From JAAUTY01 sp964397305 (lineage in GTDB: Bacteria > Cyanobacteriota > Cyanobacteriia > Cyanobacteriales > Spirulinaceae), in assembly GCA_964397305.1 (NCBI GenBank), contig CAYNIP010000013.1:33887-97886 (forward strand): 64,000 nucleotides of DNA, in the 5' to 3' direction. Below are positions 35,920 to 44,577 of the stretch, one piece after another. Within the stretch, counting starts at the first letter, position 1. Every line of letters begins with the position of its first letter. The notes below the pieces were generated by a model. It worked only from the letters and a program-made list of their open reading frames with translations. It did not search any database and was not told where the DNA came from. The translations under genes and the position numbers were made by a program.

Positions 35920-36133
35920 GAATTGCTGACTCAGTGTGTGAAAGCGCTCCAGGCTCGCACCGCGCCCTTGTGAGGGGGATAGCCTTCAGGACCCGAGATC
36001 AGAGCCGCGATCGCCTCAGCGCGTTGCCCAACAAGCGCCGCGCTGCGAGCCCAGGGAGTGGCGAACGGTGCTCTCTCACTATACTCTGAGCCCTGAGGGG
36101 TATTCGCCACCCACCGCAGAAAATTCCCGGGCC

Positions 36134-36847
36134 TCAGTCGGCCGGCCAGCGACCGTAGCGGGCGATCGCCCCCGGCTCCTGCTGGCTCTGGCGGCGCTGC
36201 CAGGCCCAGAGCTGGTCCCCCAGGGAGAAGTGCCACCACTCGTGGGGATGGCGACCAAATCCCGCTCCCCACAGCACCTGGGCGAGTAACTCACGGTTGG
36301 CCTGGTACTGGGCTGCGGCGGGGTCCTCCGAGGTGGCGAAGTAGTCCGGGTGCGATCGCGGCGACAGCTCATCAATCGGCGAGCCCATGGCCAAGGGCTC
36401 CCCATTCCCATCCACCAAGGTCACATCCACCGCCGCCCCCGTACTATGGGGCGGCGGCGTCGCCCGATCAAAACTGGGGGGTGCCCAGAACTGGTAGACC
36501 TCCGCCTCCAGGGCCGCCCGCTCGGCGGCGCTCAAGGTAGCGGCCTCGAGCTGGCGGGCCTGGAGCAGCTCCTGAAAGGCCTGGGCCACCATGAACTGCT
36601 GCACCGCGACGGGCCGGTAGGCGTCAAAAATTTGCAGCCGCCAGTCCGGTTGCTGGACTTGCAGGGCCGCTTGGGCTTGCTGGAGAGCCGCCAGGACACC
36701 AGCCCGCAGGGAATAGGGGGACTGCCCGCCATAGTCAGCCCCCCGCTTGGCGTAGGGATGGGGCGTCTCGAGGGCAAACAGCCCAGCGGGCAGGGCCACG
36801 AGGGGCTCGCCGCATTCCTGGATCGGGATTTGGTAGTGGGGTTTCAT
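36134..36847 (-). CDS. D-alanyl-D-alanine dipeptidase, VanX/DdpX family
   Basis: 237 residues from ATG 36847. Zinc dipeptidase family cutting D-Ala-D-Ala. The motif SxHxxGxAxD appears as HSTGAAVDVTLVD, and the catalytic Glu-His pair as HEWWHF; the conserved Arg is in IFDAYRP. In cyanobacteria it more likely serves peptidoglycan recycling than glycopeptide resistance. A TTG start at 36889 overlapping the upstream stop by four bases would add 14 residues. Confidence 0.88.
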   Translation of the reverse strand: MKPHYQIPIQECGEPLVALPAGLFALETPHPYAKRGADYGGQSPYSLRAGVLAALQQAQAALQVQQPDWRLQIFDAYRPVAVQQFMVAQAFQELLQARQLEAATLSAAERAALEAEVYQFWAPPSFDRATPPPHSTGAAVDVTLVDGNGEPLAMGSPIDELSPRSHPDYFATSEDPAAAQYQANRELLAQVLWGAGFGRHPHEWWHFSLGDQLWAWQRRQSQQEPGAIARYGRWPAD

Positions 36848-36885
36848 CAGCGCGGGAGTAGAGGGGGGAGGGTCGTACCGGGTCG

Positions 36886-39261
36886 TCAAAGCCGGGGGGC
36901 GCGGGCTAACCAGGAGACATCCAGATCCTGACTGGAATTCACCCCCAGGGCCACATTGAGATTTTCCAGGGAATCGACAAACCAGCGGATTTTTTCAATA
37001 TCTTCCTGACCATAGTGGTTAAACAGGATCGAAAAGCGCCGCTCCAGCTTGGGTTGCACCCGGCGCGACAGGAGGACGATCTTGAGCAAGAGGGAAATGG
37101 TCGGGATCGGTCCCAGGTTGGTCAGAAGGTCAATCAGGGTGTAGTGCTCGGGATTTTGGACACTTTCAACCACGAGAAAATTGAGCAGCCGGCTACAGGT
37201 CTCGAGGAGCAACTGGTCACTAAGCTGCCGGCCGTCATTTTCTGGGAAGGTGTTGCTCAGGTATTTGTACAGGTGGTCGTTGAATTTATGCTTGCCATAT
37301 TGCCGGACATGCAGCGTTGAAAGCAAGTATTCATAGAGCTCGTCTTTGAAGTCGCCGTAGCGGGTCAGCGTGCGGGTATGGCTGAGAAAACTGGCTGCTA
37401 GCTCGCGATAGGTGCGATCGCCCTCCACCCGACCGGCAAACGTGTGCATTGCCTCATAGAGTTGCTGGTCCGTCAGCAGCGTCGGGTTGCGGCTCGGAGC
37501 CAGCCCGCAGGAATGACCTTGCACTTTCTGGAGCAGATAGTCGGCATAACTGAACAGTTGCTGCGCGAACTCCTGCTGCTTTTGGCGCTTGAGGCGGCTG
37601 GCCTGTTGGCGGCGCTGCTCCGCCTTCTGGGGGTCTGGGTCGCGAACCTGGTAGGGGTAGAGGTAGGGATAGCGCACGATCAGCCGCTGGAGTGGCCGCG
37701 GCTCTGGCTGGGCCTCGGCTTCCGTGTGCAGCCGCCTGCAAAGGCCCTCGTATTCAGGGCTCTGAAGAAAGGCCCGCAGGCAGGTTTGCAGCGGCGTCGC
37801 CCCGGACCACGGCCGACCCAGGGCCTGGAGGCCGCGAGCCAACTCGGCGATCGCCGCGCGTCGCTGTTCCGGTTTGCGCCAGTGGTTGATCACGGTGAAG
37901 CAACAGCGGTTCAGAAAACGATTGAAGCGCTCCTGGCTGGTGTTGAGTTGGGAAAACTGCTGGAGGGCCCTGGCGACCTCCGGCTTCGGGTAGGCCTCCG
38001 GGGTCAGAAACAGGGCCAGAAAACGCTCCACCAACTGACTGGGCAGATGATCCACCTGCGCGCAGGCCAACAGATGCTGGTAGACCACTTCGCGGTAGTC
38101 CGGTAGCGAGGTCGAGTGCCACTCCGGGCGAATCTGCTCCTCGACCCAAGCGCGCTTGAAGATGGCGGCATAGATGCGGTTGTAGACCCGCAGGACCGGT
38201 GTACGGTAGCGGCTGCCGACGGGACACCAAACGACCAGCCCGGTGATCCGCAGCTCCATTTGCTCCGGGCTGTCGTCTACCGGAATTTCCCACTCCACCA
38301 GCAGGCGACGGTAGAGCTTGAGCAAGGCCTGCTGACGGGGACTGCGGAGGAGGCGGGCCTGGATCGTGCGGAGGTGTTCTGGCTCGTCGTTGGCCTCCCA
38401 GTTATTCAGGAGGCGGGCCTGAACCAGGCGAGCCATTAACTCCACCTCCTTGCCTTGGGGAAAGGGGAAGGGATAGCTGAGGGCGAGGTTGCAGAGTTTT
38501 TGGGTGAGGAAGGGGCTGCCCCCAGTCCAGTGGAGGATTGCATCCAGGAGCGCCTCAGGATCGTCGGCGATCGCCGCCAGGCCGGGAGCCAAGACGGCGG
38601 CTTCCGGGCGCTGGAGCCCGGCCAGTTGGATGCTGTGGCCGATGTTGAAGGGGGTGCAAAGGGGGTTACGAATCAGGTCATGGGGGGTCGCGACGCCTAA
38701 GAGGACAAAGCTCAAGCGTCGGTAATCGGGGTTGTCGGCGCGGCGATTGTAGCAGGCGAGGATGGCGGCAAAAAATTCATCGACGTTGAAGGGCAAGCTG
38801 AGCACGCTGTCGATTTCGTCAATGAAGATGACGAGCCGCTGGCGCAGGCGCTGGAGTAGCACTTGTTCAATAAACTCGCTCCACCGCTGCACGGGGGAGA
38901 GGAGGTCGCGATCGCGCCACCACTGCCGCAAGTTAAAGGTATTCTGAAGCTCAAAGCCCGTGGTGAGGCTGCGAACCAGACCGGCATACCACTGATCAGC
39001 CGTGATGTTGGATGTGCCGGCCCGCATCAAATCAATCGTGGCACAGGCGACCCCCGCCGCCCGCAGCCGGTGGGCCGTGCGGGCTCGCAGGCTGGATTTG
39101 CCCATCTGGCGGGAGTTGAGGATGTAGCAAAACCCCCCGGCCCGCAGGTGCTCCCAGAGGTCACGATCCGCCGGCCGTTGCACGTAAGTCGAGGCGTCGG
39201 GGGGTAAGCAGCCCCCCACTTGGTAGATGGAGTGGCAAGGCCTAGAGTCTTGGTCGCGCAC
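36886..39261 (-). CDS. AAA-like ATPase (AAA_35) with large helical C-terminal domain
   Basis: 791 residues. The N-terminal ATPase has YQVGGCLPPDASTYVQRPADRDL, a P-loop variant NSRQMGKSSL (about residues 49-58) and Walker B LVIFIDEIDSVL. A winged-helix region (ITGLVVWCPVGSRYRTPVLRVYNRIYAAIF) ends near residue 370. This is the cyanobacterial AAA_35/STAND-like module, normally fused to WD40 or other effectors. Here it is fused to about 420 helical residues (RFNRFLNRCCFTVINHWR; LQRLIVRYPYLYPYQV; YRELAASFLSHTRTLTRYGDFKDELYEYLL) resembling stand-alone cyanobacterial hypothetical proteins. Role unknown, perhaps regulatory scaffold. Confidence 0.85.
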   Translation of the reverse strand: MRDQDSRPCHSIYQVGGCLPPDASTYVQRPADRDLWEHLRAGGFCYILNSRQMGKSSLRARTAHRLRAAGVACATIDLMRAGTSNITADQWYAGLVRSLTTGFELQNTFNLRQWWRDRDLLSPVQRWSEFIEQVLLQRLRQRLVIFIDEIDSVLSLPFNVDEFFAAILACYNRRADNPDYRRLSFVLLGVATPHDLIRNPLCTPFNIGHSIQLAGLQRPEAAVLAPGLAAIADDPEALLDAILHWTGGSPFLTQKLCNLALSYPFPFPQGKEVELMARLVQARLLNNWEANDEPEHLRTIQARLLRSPRQQALLKLYRRLLVEWEIPVDDSPEQMELRITGLVVWCPVGSRYRTPVLRVYNRIYAAIFKRAWVEEQIRPEWHSTSLPDYREVVYQHLLACAQVDHLPSQLVERFLALFLTPEAYPKPEVARALQQFSQLNTSQERFNRFLNRCCFTVINHWRKPEQRRAAIAELARGLQALGRPWSGATPLQTCLRAFLQSPEYEGLCRRLHTEAEAQPEPRPLQRLIVRYPYLYPYQVRDPDPQKAEQRRQQASRLKRQKQQEFAQQLFSYADYLLQKVQGHSCGLAPSRNPTLLTDQQLYEAMHTFAGRVEGDRTYRELAASFLSHTRTLTRYGDFKDELYEYLLSTLHVRQYGKHKFNDHLYKYLSNTFPENDGRQLSDQLLLETCSRLLNFLVVESVQNPEHYTLIDLLTNLGPIPTISLLLKIVLLSRRVQPKLERRFSILFNHYGQEDIEKIRWFVDSLENLNVALGVNSSQDLDVSWLARAPRL

Positions 39262-39278
39262 TGTTGCGTCCCTAGTAT

Positions 39279-39496
39279 GGGTGGACGAAAAAAAGCGCGG
39301 CTCCCCTGAATTTTGAGCGATGGCTCCAGGAGCAGAGGGTCGTCCTCTTCAGCGTTACCGGGCCCTCATCCCCCGGCCCCTTCTCCCAAAGCTGGGAGAA
39401 GGGGAGTTAGAAGCCCCTCTCCCAACTTGGGAGAGGGGTTGGGGTGAGGGCTTAACTTAAGGAGTACAAGCATCCCGCGTAAAATTTCGTCCACCC
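39279..39496 (+). mobile_element. Miniature inverted-repeat element, copy D (best defined)
   Basis: 218 bases with perfect 12-base outer inverted repeats GGGTGGACGAAA plus an inner shared CGCGG. Flanked by a perfect 9-base target duplication CCCTAGTAT (39270-39278 and 39497-39505). Lies just upstream of the AAA gene start. It is shorter than copies A and C because the GACGCTAGCGCGAAC segment is deleted. Confidence 0.92.
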
Positions 39497-39670
39497 CCCT
39501 AGTATTGATCACTCGCCGAGCTGACCCTTCGCTTGCTACTATGCCATAGATTGCCCAAATTCTCTAAGGGTATTTACGGAGGATGGAGCTCCCCCGGGCA
39601 AACCTGGCAATTCCGAGACTAGACTGTAGGTAGATTACCCGTCGTTGCTCTCTGGCCAATCTTTGTGCGA

Positions 39671-39967
39671 ATGCGTGGTTCCTTGACTCCCCTGTGGCGA
39701 TCGCTCTATCGCCCCGACCCCCTCGCGGGCTTCCTGCTGCTCTTCGGCACGGCCGATGCGGTCTTGGGCAGTGCGAGCGGACACTGGAGCCTGTTCGGCT
39801 TCGGCTCCCTGACTGTATTTCTCGCCCTCGTGAGGCGCTGGGGGCCGGGCCAAAAAGCTCCCCGCCGCGTCCTGAGTCGGCCGCCCCGGGCTTATCTGCC
39901 GCCCGCCTCCTCCCCGCCACCGCTGCCGCGCCTCAGCCATGACCCCCAGCGGTCGTCAGCCCCCTAG
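39671..39967 (+). CDS. Small membrane protein, cyanobacterial hypothetical
   Basis: 98 residues from ATG 39671. LTPLWRSLYRPDPLAGFLLLFGTADAVLGSASGHWSLFGFGSLTVFLALVRRW forms two short hydrophobic segments, followed by a Pro/Arg-rich tail. The arrangement resembles short unnamed cyanobacterial proteins. It precedes the WD40 gene by 22 bases on the same strand. Confidence 0.55.
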   Translation: MRGSLTPLWRSLYRPDPLAGFLLLFGTADAVLGSASGHWSLFGFGSLTVFLALVRRWGPGQKAPRRVLSRPPRAYLPPASSPPPLPRLSHDPQRSSAP

Positions 39968-39989
39968 CGTTTGCCGAGTGTTACATCCT

Positions 39990-41027
39990 ATGGCACACCG
40001 TAATTTTTGCCGGATTGGGCTCAGCATAATCGCTGCAACTGGACTGCTGGGGGCGGGGTTTGTCGCACCCCCAGAACGACTCGCCGAGCCCAGCTTCGGG
40101 CTGGCGGCGGCCGAGCCAGCCAAGCCAGCCGCTGCCCGTTGGCGTGAGGCCCAGTTACGGCACGAGCTGCGGGGCCATGAGACGGCCGTAGAGGCCCTCA
40201 CCTTCAGCCCCGATAGCCAGGTGCTGATCAGCGGCGGCACGCAAAACGATGCCACGATCCGCCGCTGGGCGGTACAGTCCGGTCGCCAGGTGGGCAATAC
40301 CCGAGCCCAGGCGATTAGTATTCAGGCCTTGGCCCTGAGCGCCGATGGCAACTTGCTCGCCAGCAGCGGCGGCGATACCGGGATTCATGTCTGGCGGCAC
40401 GGTGAGTATGAGCGCGCGATTATCAACCATTCCCACCCAATCTTGGCCCTGGTGATTTCGCCGGACAATCGGGTGCTGGTCAGCGGCGGTCTCGATGGTC
40501 TGCGGGTCTGGGATCTGGCGGCGCGACGGCCGCTCTATACCCTGGCTCGCTTCGAGACTCCGACCTACACCCTCGCCCTGAGTGCCGACGGCCGCACCCT
40601 GGCCAGCGGCGGGCGCCAGGGCCGCATCCAGGTCTGGGATCTGCGGACGGGCGATCGCCTGGCGACCTGGCAGGTGGAAAATCTCGATAAGGTGACGGCT
40701 CTGGCCTTTGCCCCCGATGGGCAGACGCTCTTGGCTGGCGGTGATGACCGCCTGATCCATCTCTGGCACTGGCCAACCGGGGCGAGGTTGCGCTCGCCCT
40801 TGGCCGGCCACACGGGCGAGATTCGCGCCCTGACAGTTCATCCGAGTGGCGAGCTCTTTGCCAGCGCCAGTAATGACGGCGCGCGGCTCTGGGAGTTGCC
40901 CAGCGGCGAGCTGGCAAACCAGTTGGGTAGCCCGGACTGGGTGGGGAGTTTGGCCTTTAGCCCAGACGGTCGCTGGTTGGCCTTGGGCCGCTATGATCGC
41001 CACATTGCCCTCTGGGAAGCACAGTAA
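39990..41027 (+). CDS. Exported WD40-repeat protein
   Basis: 345 residues from ATG 39990. A signal-peptide-like N terminus (MAHRNFCRIGLSIIAATGLLGAGFVAPPERL) precedes about seven WD40 blades (ELRGHETAVEALTFSPDSQVLISGGTQNDATIRRW; LALSADGNLLASSGGDTGIHVW; LAFSPDGRWLALGRYDRHIALWEAQ). It forms a beta-propeller for protein binding. TAATG overlap with the next gene suggests that it works with the ABC-2 permease. Confidence 0.87.
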   Translation: MAHRNFCRIGLSIIAATGLLGAGFVAPPERLAEPSFGLAAAEPAKPAAARWREAQLRHELRGHETAVEALTFSPDSQVLISGGTQNDATIRRWAVQSGRQVGNTRAQAISIQALALSADGNLLASSGGDTGIHVWRHGEYERAIINHSHPILALVISPDNRVLVSGGLDGLRVWDLAARRPLYTLARFETPTYTLALSADGRTLASGGRQGRIQVWDLRTGDRLATWQVENLDKVTALAFAPDGQTLLAGGDDRLIHLWHWPTGARLRSPLAGHTGEIRALTVHPSGELFASASNDGARLWELPSGELANQLGSPDWVGSLAFSPDGRWLALGRYDRHIALWEAQ

Positions 41028-41818
41028 TGACGCAACGGTTGCACTTGGGGCGCTTGTTGGCGGCGGAGTTGCGGCGGAGCTGGGCCCTGCGGCGACGCTA
41101 TCCGGTGGAACTGTTCGGGGCCTTGGCGATCGCTGTGATCGTTTTCTACGGCCTCTTTCTTGGCGCTCGCTATATTGCCGGCTCGGCCCTGCCCCTGGGG
41201 GAGCGCTTCGATGCGGTGGTGATCGGCTATGTGCTCTGGACCCTGGTGCTGGGCATTCTCATTGATGTGGCCAACAGCTTGCAGTACGAGGCCCAGACGG
41301 GCACGCTGGAGCAACTCTTTCTCTCGCCTTTTGGGCCGGCGGCGATTTTTTTGGTCCGGGCGATCGCCAATCTGCTCATTCAAATTGTCTTGAACGCCAT
41401 CATCCTGATCGCGATCATGGCCCTCACTGGCTCCCGGCTGGCCTTCCCCCCCCTCTTACTGTTGCCGCTGCTCACCGTCTTTGCCAGCACCTACGGCCTC
41501 GCCTTTCTCATGGGCTCCCTGACGCTGCTCTTCAAGCGGGTACAACAGGTGTTTGGTCTGCTTCAGTTTGCCCTCCTCTTCCTGATGGCAACACCGACGG
41601 AAACCTGGACGGGCTGGGGCCAAGTCGGTCGCTGGCTATTGCCGATGACTGGCGGGGCGGGCTTGCTGCGGGATCTAATGGCGCGGCAAACGGGGCTGAA
41701 ATGGGGGGACTTGGCCCTCGCTGCGGCTAATGGAGCTTTATACTTAGCTCTTGGTACACTCGTTTTCCGGGCCAGTATTCGTGTCGCCAAGCGACAGGGC
41801 AAGCTGAGTAGTTACTAG
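41027..41818 (+). CDS. ABC-2 type transporter permease
   Basis: 263 residues with six hydrophobic helices and the ABC-2 core (IDVANSLQYEAQTGTLEQLFLSPFGPAAIFLVRAIANLL), where the coupling helix contacts the ATPase. An exporter permease for an unknown lipid, sugar or drug. The ATPase partner gene is not adjacent, and the WD40 gene overlaps its start by one base. It is the last GC-rich gene before the AT-rich island. Confidence 0.87.
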   Translation: MTQRLHLGRLLAAELRRSWALRRRYPVELFGALAIAVIVFYGLFLGARYIAGSALPLGERFDAVVIGYVLWTLVLGILIDVANSLQYEAQTGTLEQLFLSPFGPAAIFLVRAIANLLIQIVLNAIILIAIMALTGSRLAFPPLLLLPLLTVFASTYGLAFLMGSLTLLFKRVQQVFGLLQFALLFLMATPTETWTGWGQVGRWLLPMTGGAGLLRDLMARQTGLKWGDLALAAANGALYLALGTLVFRASIRVAKRQGKLSSY

Positions 41819-41869
41819 GTCTTTTGGGCTAGGGGATCGGCCTCTGAGCGGCTAGCTAGCGCGCGGTCG

Positions 41870-41960
41870 AGTCAGCGGCGGCCGATACCCTGGAACTCAG
41901 CACCAACAGCGGGTGGCAATGGCGGGCGATCGATCGCCTGAGCGTTGCTTGGCGGTCTGC
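41870..41960 (-). other. Decayed third attC-like site
   Basis: AGCGGCGGCCGATACCCTGG then AACTCAGCACCAACAG (41873-41908) closely matches 42157-42191 of attC2, the L' arm and centre of that site. The outer boxes are degraded: no GTCTAAC or GTTAGAC partner is found. The 41913-42139 segment between the two sites encodes no recognisable protein. Confidence 0.4.
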
Positions 41961-42139
41961 AAGGGTAGACCCATTAGGGTGGGGGCGATCCAGCTCGTTC
42001 GGGATGACGTGAAGCGCCAGGTGGCTGACCCCAACCCGCACGGGGAGGTTGCCTTGGAGGTCAAGGGGCAAGTTGGTGGAGTCTGGCGGGGCGAGAATCT
42101 CTCCGGGACACTTCGCGATCGCCTGGGTGTCGCTTTGCG

Positions 42140-42225
42140 GTCTAACGGTGAAGTGCAGCGGCGGCAGATAACCTCGAACTCAGCACCAATAGCTTTCGCC
42201 CGTCCGCTGCCACGCAGTGTTAGCT
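42140..42225 (-). other. attC site 2 (end of cassette 2)
   Basis: Read on the minus strand: R'' CAGCTAAC (42226-42219), L'' GTGGCAGCGGACGG, centre, L' CCGCCGCTGCAC, R' GTTAGAC (42146-42140, fitting GTTRRRY). The L arms pair except for one extra G and one extra A on the L'' side, the extrahelical bases expected of attC. R'' is the exact complement of GTTAGCTG at the start of cassette 2. Confidence 0.8.
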
Positions 42226-42255
42226 GGCTTTCCTCGCCGACTCTACCTGCCTGTA

Positions 42256-42726
42256 CTATGCTCTATTTTCCAGCAATGTTCGAATAAGGCGACGAGAAAT
42301 GCGGAAATTCGTCTGTTGCAATCGCTCGATTGCATCTGCTAGTTCTATCAACCCTTGACTTGCGGCATCATCTAGAATTCCAAGGGTGCCGATAATCGGG
42401 ATTCCCCGATCGCTAGCGACACGTCTTCCCAATCGTTCATCGATAATCAGCAAATCTGCTGGCAAGGTTTGAGCAAGGGTGATGGCAGCTTGTTCTCCTG
42501 GATCAAGGGCATTGAGGGTTGTATCAACCCCGGAAACAGTTTGGACTCTAAGCCAAGAAGGAGGATGGGCAATCCATTGTTGAAGGGAAGGTGGTGCCAA
42601 GGGATCAAGCATTTCCTTCCGAACCACATCAGGAATGATGATTTGCTGAAACAAGCGAGGAAGCAGATCAATCTGGTCAATCAGCAGCAAATAATTAACA
42701 GGCGAAGTATCAGAAACGACGATCAT
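42256..42726 (-). CDS. PIN-like toxin, DUF3368 family
   Basis: 156 residues. PIN-fold ribonuclease toxin family with acidic residues in VVSDTSPVNYL (Asp6), LDPGEQAAITLA (Glu) and LLIIDERLGRRVASDRG (Asp). DUF3368 proteins are partnered by UPF0175 antitoxins, and such a gene overlaps its start by four bases (ATGA). Presumably cleaves RNA when freed. TA pairs in integron arrays are thought to stabilise the array against loss. Confidence 0.88.
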   Translation of the reverse strand: MIVVSDTSPVNYLLLIDQIDLLPRLFQQIIIPDVVRKEMLDPLAPPSLQQWIAHPPSWLRVQTVSGVDTTLNALDPGEQAAITLAQTLPADLLIIDERLGRRVASDRGIPIIGTLGILDDAASQGLIELADAIERLQQTNFRISRRLIRTLLENRA

Positions 42727-43001
42727 GAGGCGCTATTGGCTTGATTCGCACGAAGTTGGCGAAGGGTTTCACGATCGCTCTCCAGATCTGTCTCATCGTA
42801 ATGTAGATCGGCATGATGTTGCTTCAAGAAGCTATCCACTGCCCAGCGAGAGGGTAGACCTAGAATACGACCAACTTGAGCACTAGTAATTTTTTCGGTT
42901 TGATAAGCTTGTACCGCTAACGCCTCTAAAATTTCACGAGAAAGGTGATCTTGATCGAAGTATTGAAGTAGTTCTTCAGGTAGGTCGAGGGTGATTTGCA
43001 T
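42723..43001 (-). CDS. UPF0175 family antitoxin
   Basis: 92 residues from ATG 43001 (MQITLDLPEELLQYF). Typical UPF0175 pattern: SREILEALAVQAYQTEKITSAQVGRILGLPSRWAVDSFLKQHHADLHYDETDLESD, which includes a helix-turn-helix. It should bind the downstream PIN toxin and its own promoter. A frame extends upstream to 43094 but without family similarity. Confidence 0.88.
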   Translation of the reverse strand: MQITLDLPEELLQYFDQDHLSREILEALAVQAYQTEKITSAQVGRILGLPSRWAVDSFLKQHHADLHYDETDLESDRETLRQLRANQANSAS

Positions 43002-43096
43002 AGTTTGGACTCGGCTAAGGGGCACAATAAAATAGGGGCAACGTGAATATTGTCTATCCAAAATGAAATTGCTACCAAGTGATAGTCTTAGCAATC

Positions 43097-43117
43097 AACC
43101 ACGGTCAATTCGTGGTT
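43097..43117 (-). terminator. Stem-loop after the YbjN-like gene
   Basis: AACCACG / CGTGGTT pair around a 7-base loop, touching the stop codon of the YbjN-like gene. It probably separates that transcript from the toxin-antitoxin pair, which has its own upstream space. Confidence 0.45.
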
Positions 43118-43623
43118 CAGGATTCATCGTATAACTTAGCACCGGACTCTTCTGCTAGTTCATCATCTAGTTGATCTGCCGCTCCTGCGACATTAAAGAT
43201 CATCAATGCAATACTTTCCAGGCTTAGACCGCTGAGAGGTATTTCTGCTCTCACCAAAACCTTATCTTCACTGACACAAACAGCACATCCAATCAAACCT
43301 CTATTGAGTTCAAGGCATCGGCGATAAAACGGCAGAATGTTTTGAGAGGGAAGTTTCAGAATGGGTGAAACCACTTCTATAGTAGGATCATCGTCTTCAT
43401 CATTTTCTGCTATCAGAATAATGATCTGGGCACTACCTTTTTGAATTACCCAACCCCTGTAATTTTTAGATTCAAGGTCAAGTCTAGACTCTTTGATATC
43501 TACGCCAAGTTCTTTAAGTAAAGCTTCTACAATTTGAATATAGCTTCCAACTGAAACCTCGTTATCTTGCTTGTTTCCTAGAAGGCTACCAACCCCTTCA
43601 ATTAAATCCCCAAAAATTCCCAT
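43117..43623 (-). CDS. YbjN-like protein
   Basis: 168 residues. The middle (SYIQIVEALLKELGVDIKESRLDLESKNYRGWVIQKGSAQIIILIAENDEDDDPTIEVVSPILKLPSQNILPFYRRCLELNRGLIGCAVCVSEDKVLVRAEIPL) has the alpha/beta pattern of the YbjN / type III secretion chaperone-like fold. The N terminus begins with an amphipathic GIFGDLIEGVGSLLG. Function unknown. It lies 17 bases after the protease gene, so it is likely co-expressed. Confidence 0.65.
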   Translation of the reverse strand: MGIFGDLIEGVGSLLGNKQDNEVSVGSYIQIVEALLKELGVDIKESRLDLESKNYRGWVIQKGSAQIIILIAENDEDDDPTIEVVSPILKLPSQNILPFYRRCLELNRGLIGCAVCVSEDKVLVRAEIPLSGLSLESIALMIFNVAGAADQLDDELAEESGAKLYDES

Positions 43624-43640
43624 ATTACCTCAACTCATTT

Positions 43641-44486
43641 TTATAAAGTAGAACCACAGGTTGAACAATATTTGAGACTTGATGAAACAGATGCCCCGCA
43701 AGCTTTGCAAGTTGCCAAGGCATCACTTTTCATACTCATCTTCACGTCTTCTGCAAGATCTGATCTGCTTAAAAAATCATCTTCTTGACTAGAATCTCTT
43801 TTGAGAGAAACACCACAATTCTCACAATATTTATCGTCAATGGATGAGAAGCCACACACTGCACAATAGCGTGTAAATCCTTTAGCCTCTTCTTCAAGCC
43901 AAGTAGAATATCGTTTAACCACTTCATCAATGGGTATGGCAAAATTTAGATGTTCTGAATTCACGTAACCCATTGTATTGATACCAGCCAATTCTCCATA
44001 AGCTGTATAAAGGGCACCACCACTGTTGCCGGGATTAATAGACACATCTATTTGAATAAACTTAGCCGCCTCAATTGTTCTTTCTATAGAACTAATGATG
44101 CCTTGAGTCAGGATATAGTCAAGAACCATTGGATGACCAATTGCAAACACAGGCTCCCCAACTTTAAGTTTTCGCTGGCAACATGGGCTAAAGTCTTCAC
44201 CAGAAAAAATTAGAGAAGATCTGAGCAATGAAGACTTAGTTAAGTCAAATTTTACAAAGGCTAAATCAATATCTGAATACGAACGAATGACTTTACCAAT
44301 AAACTTATCGCCGTTTCTCAAGCCAACTAGAGCTTTAGTATTAGTGTCAACAACGTGTCTGTTAGTAACCGCGATACCATTTTTGTTAAGAATAACTCCA
44401 CTACCAGAACCATCCTTTGTCTTTATACTGATAACGGTATCAGCTACAATTTCGAACAGGTCTTGAGGTTGATACTGTTTAGGCAT
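43641..44486 (-). CDS. Trypsin-like serine protease with two zinc ribbons
   Basis: 281 residues from ATG 44486. The protease domain has the catalytic triad: His in VTNRHVVD, Asp in YSDIDLAFVKF, Ser in SINPGNSGGALY, as in HtrA-type enzymes but without a PDZ domain or signal peptide. Two zinc ribbons follow: CAVCGFSSIDDKYCENCG and CKACGASVSSSLKYCSTCG. It is probably cytoplasmic. Intracellular trypsin-like proteases next to GTPases or STAND NTPases occur in some bacterial defence loci, so a protease effector is possible. The substrate is unknown. Confidence 0.88.
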   Translation of the reverse strand: MPKQYQPQDLFEIVADTVISIKTKDGSGSGVILNKNGIAVTNRHVVDTNTKALVGLRNGDKFIGKVIRSYSDIDLAFVKFDLTKSSLLRSSLIFSGEDFSPCCQRKLKVGEPVFAIGHPMVLDYILTQGIISSIERTIEAAKFIQIDVSINPGNSGGALYTAYGELAGINTMGYVNSEHLNFAIPIDEVVKRYSTWLEEEAKGFTRYCAVCGFSSIDDKYCENCGVSLKRDSSQEDDFLSRSDLAEDVKMSMKSDALATCKACGASVSSSLKYCSTCGSTL

Positions 44487-44577
44487 TACTTCCATCACCT
44501 AACTCTAAAAATGCTTTCAGAATAACCCAATTAAATTGTCAAATCCAGAATATGGTCTAATAAGTAAGGAACATCAA

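Noticed and set aside
41856..42071. 71-codon minus-strand frame in the decayed third cassette
   Set aside because: Its C terminus is simply read-through of attC-like sequence and the rest shows no recognisable family.
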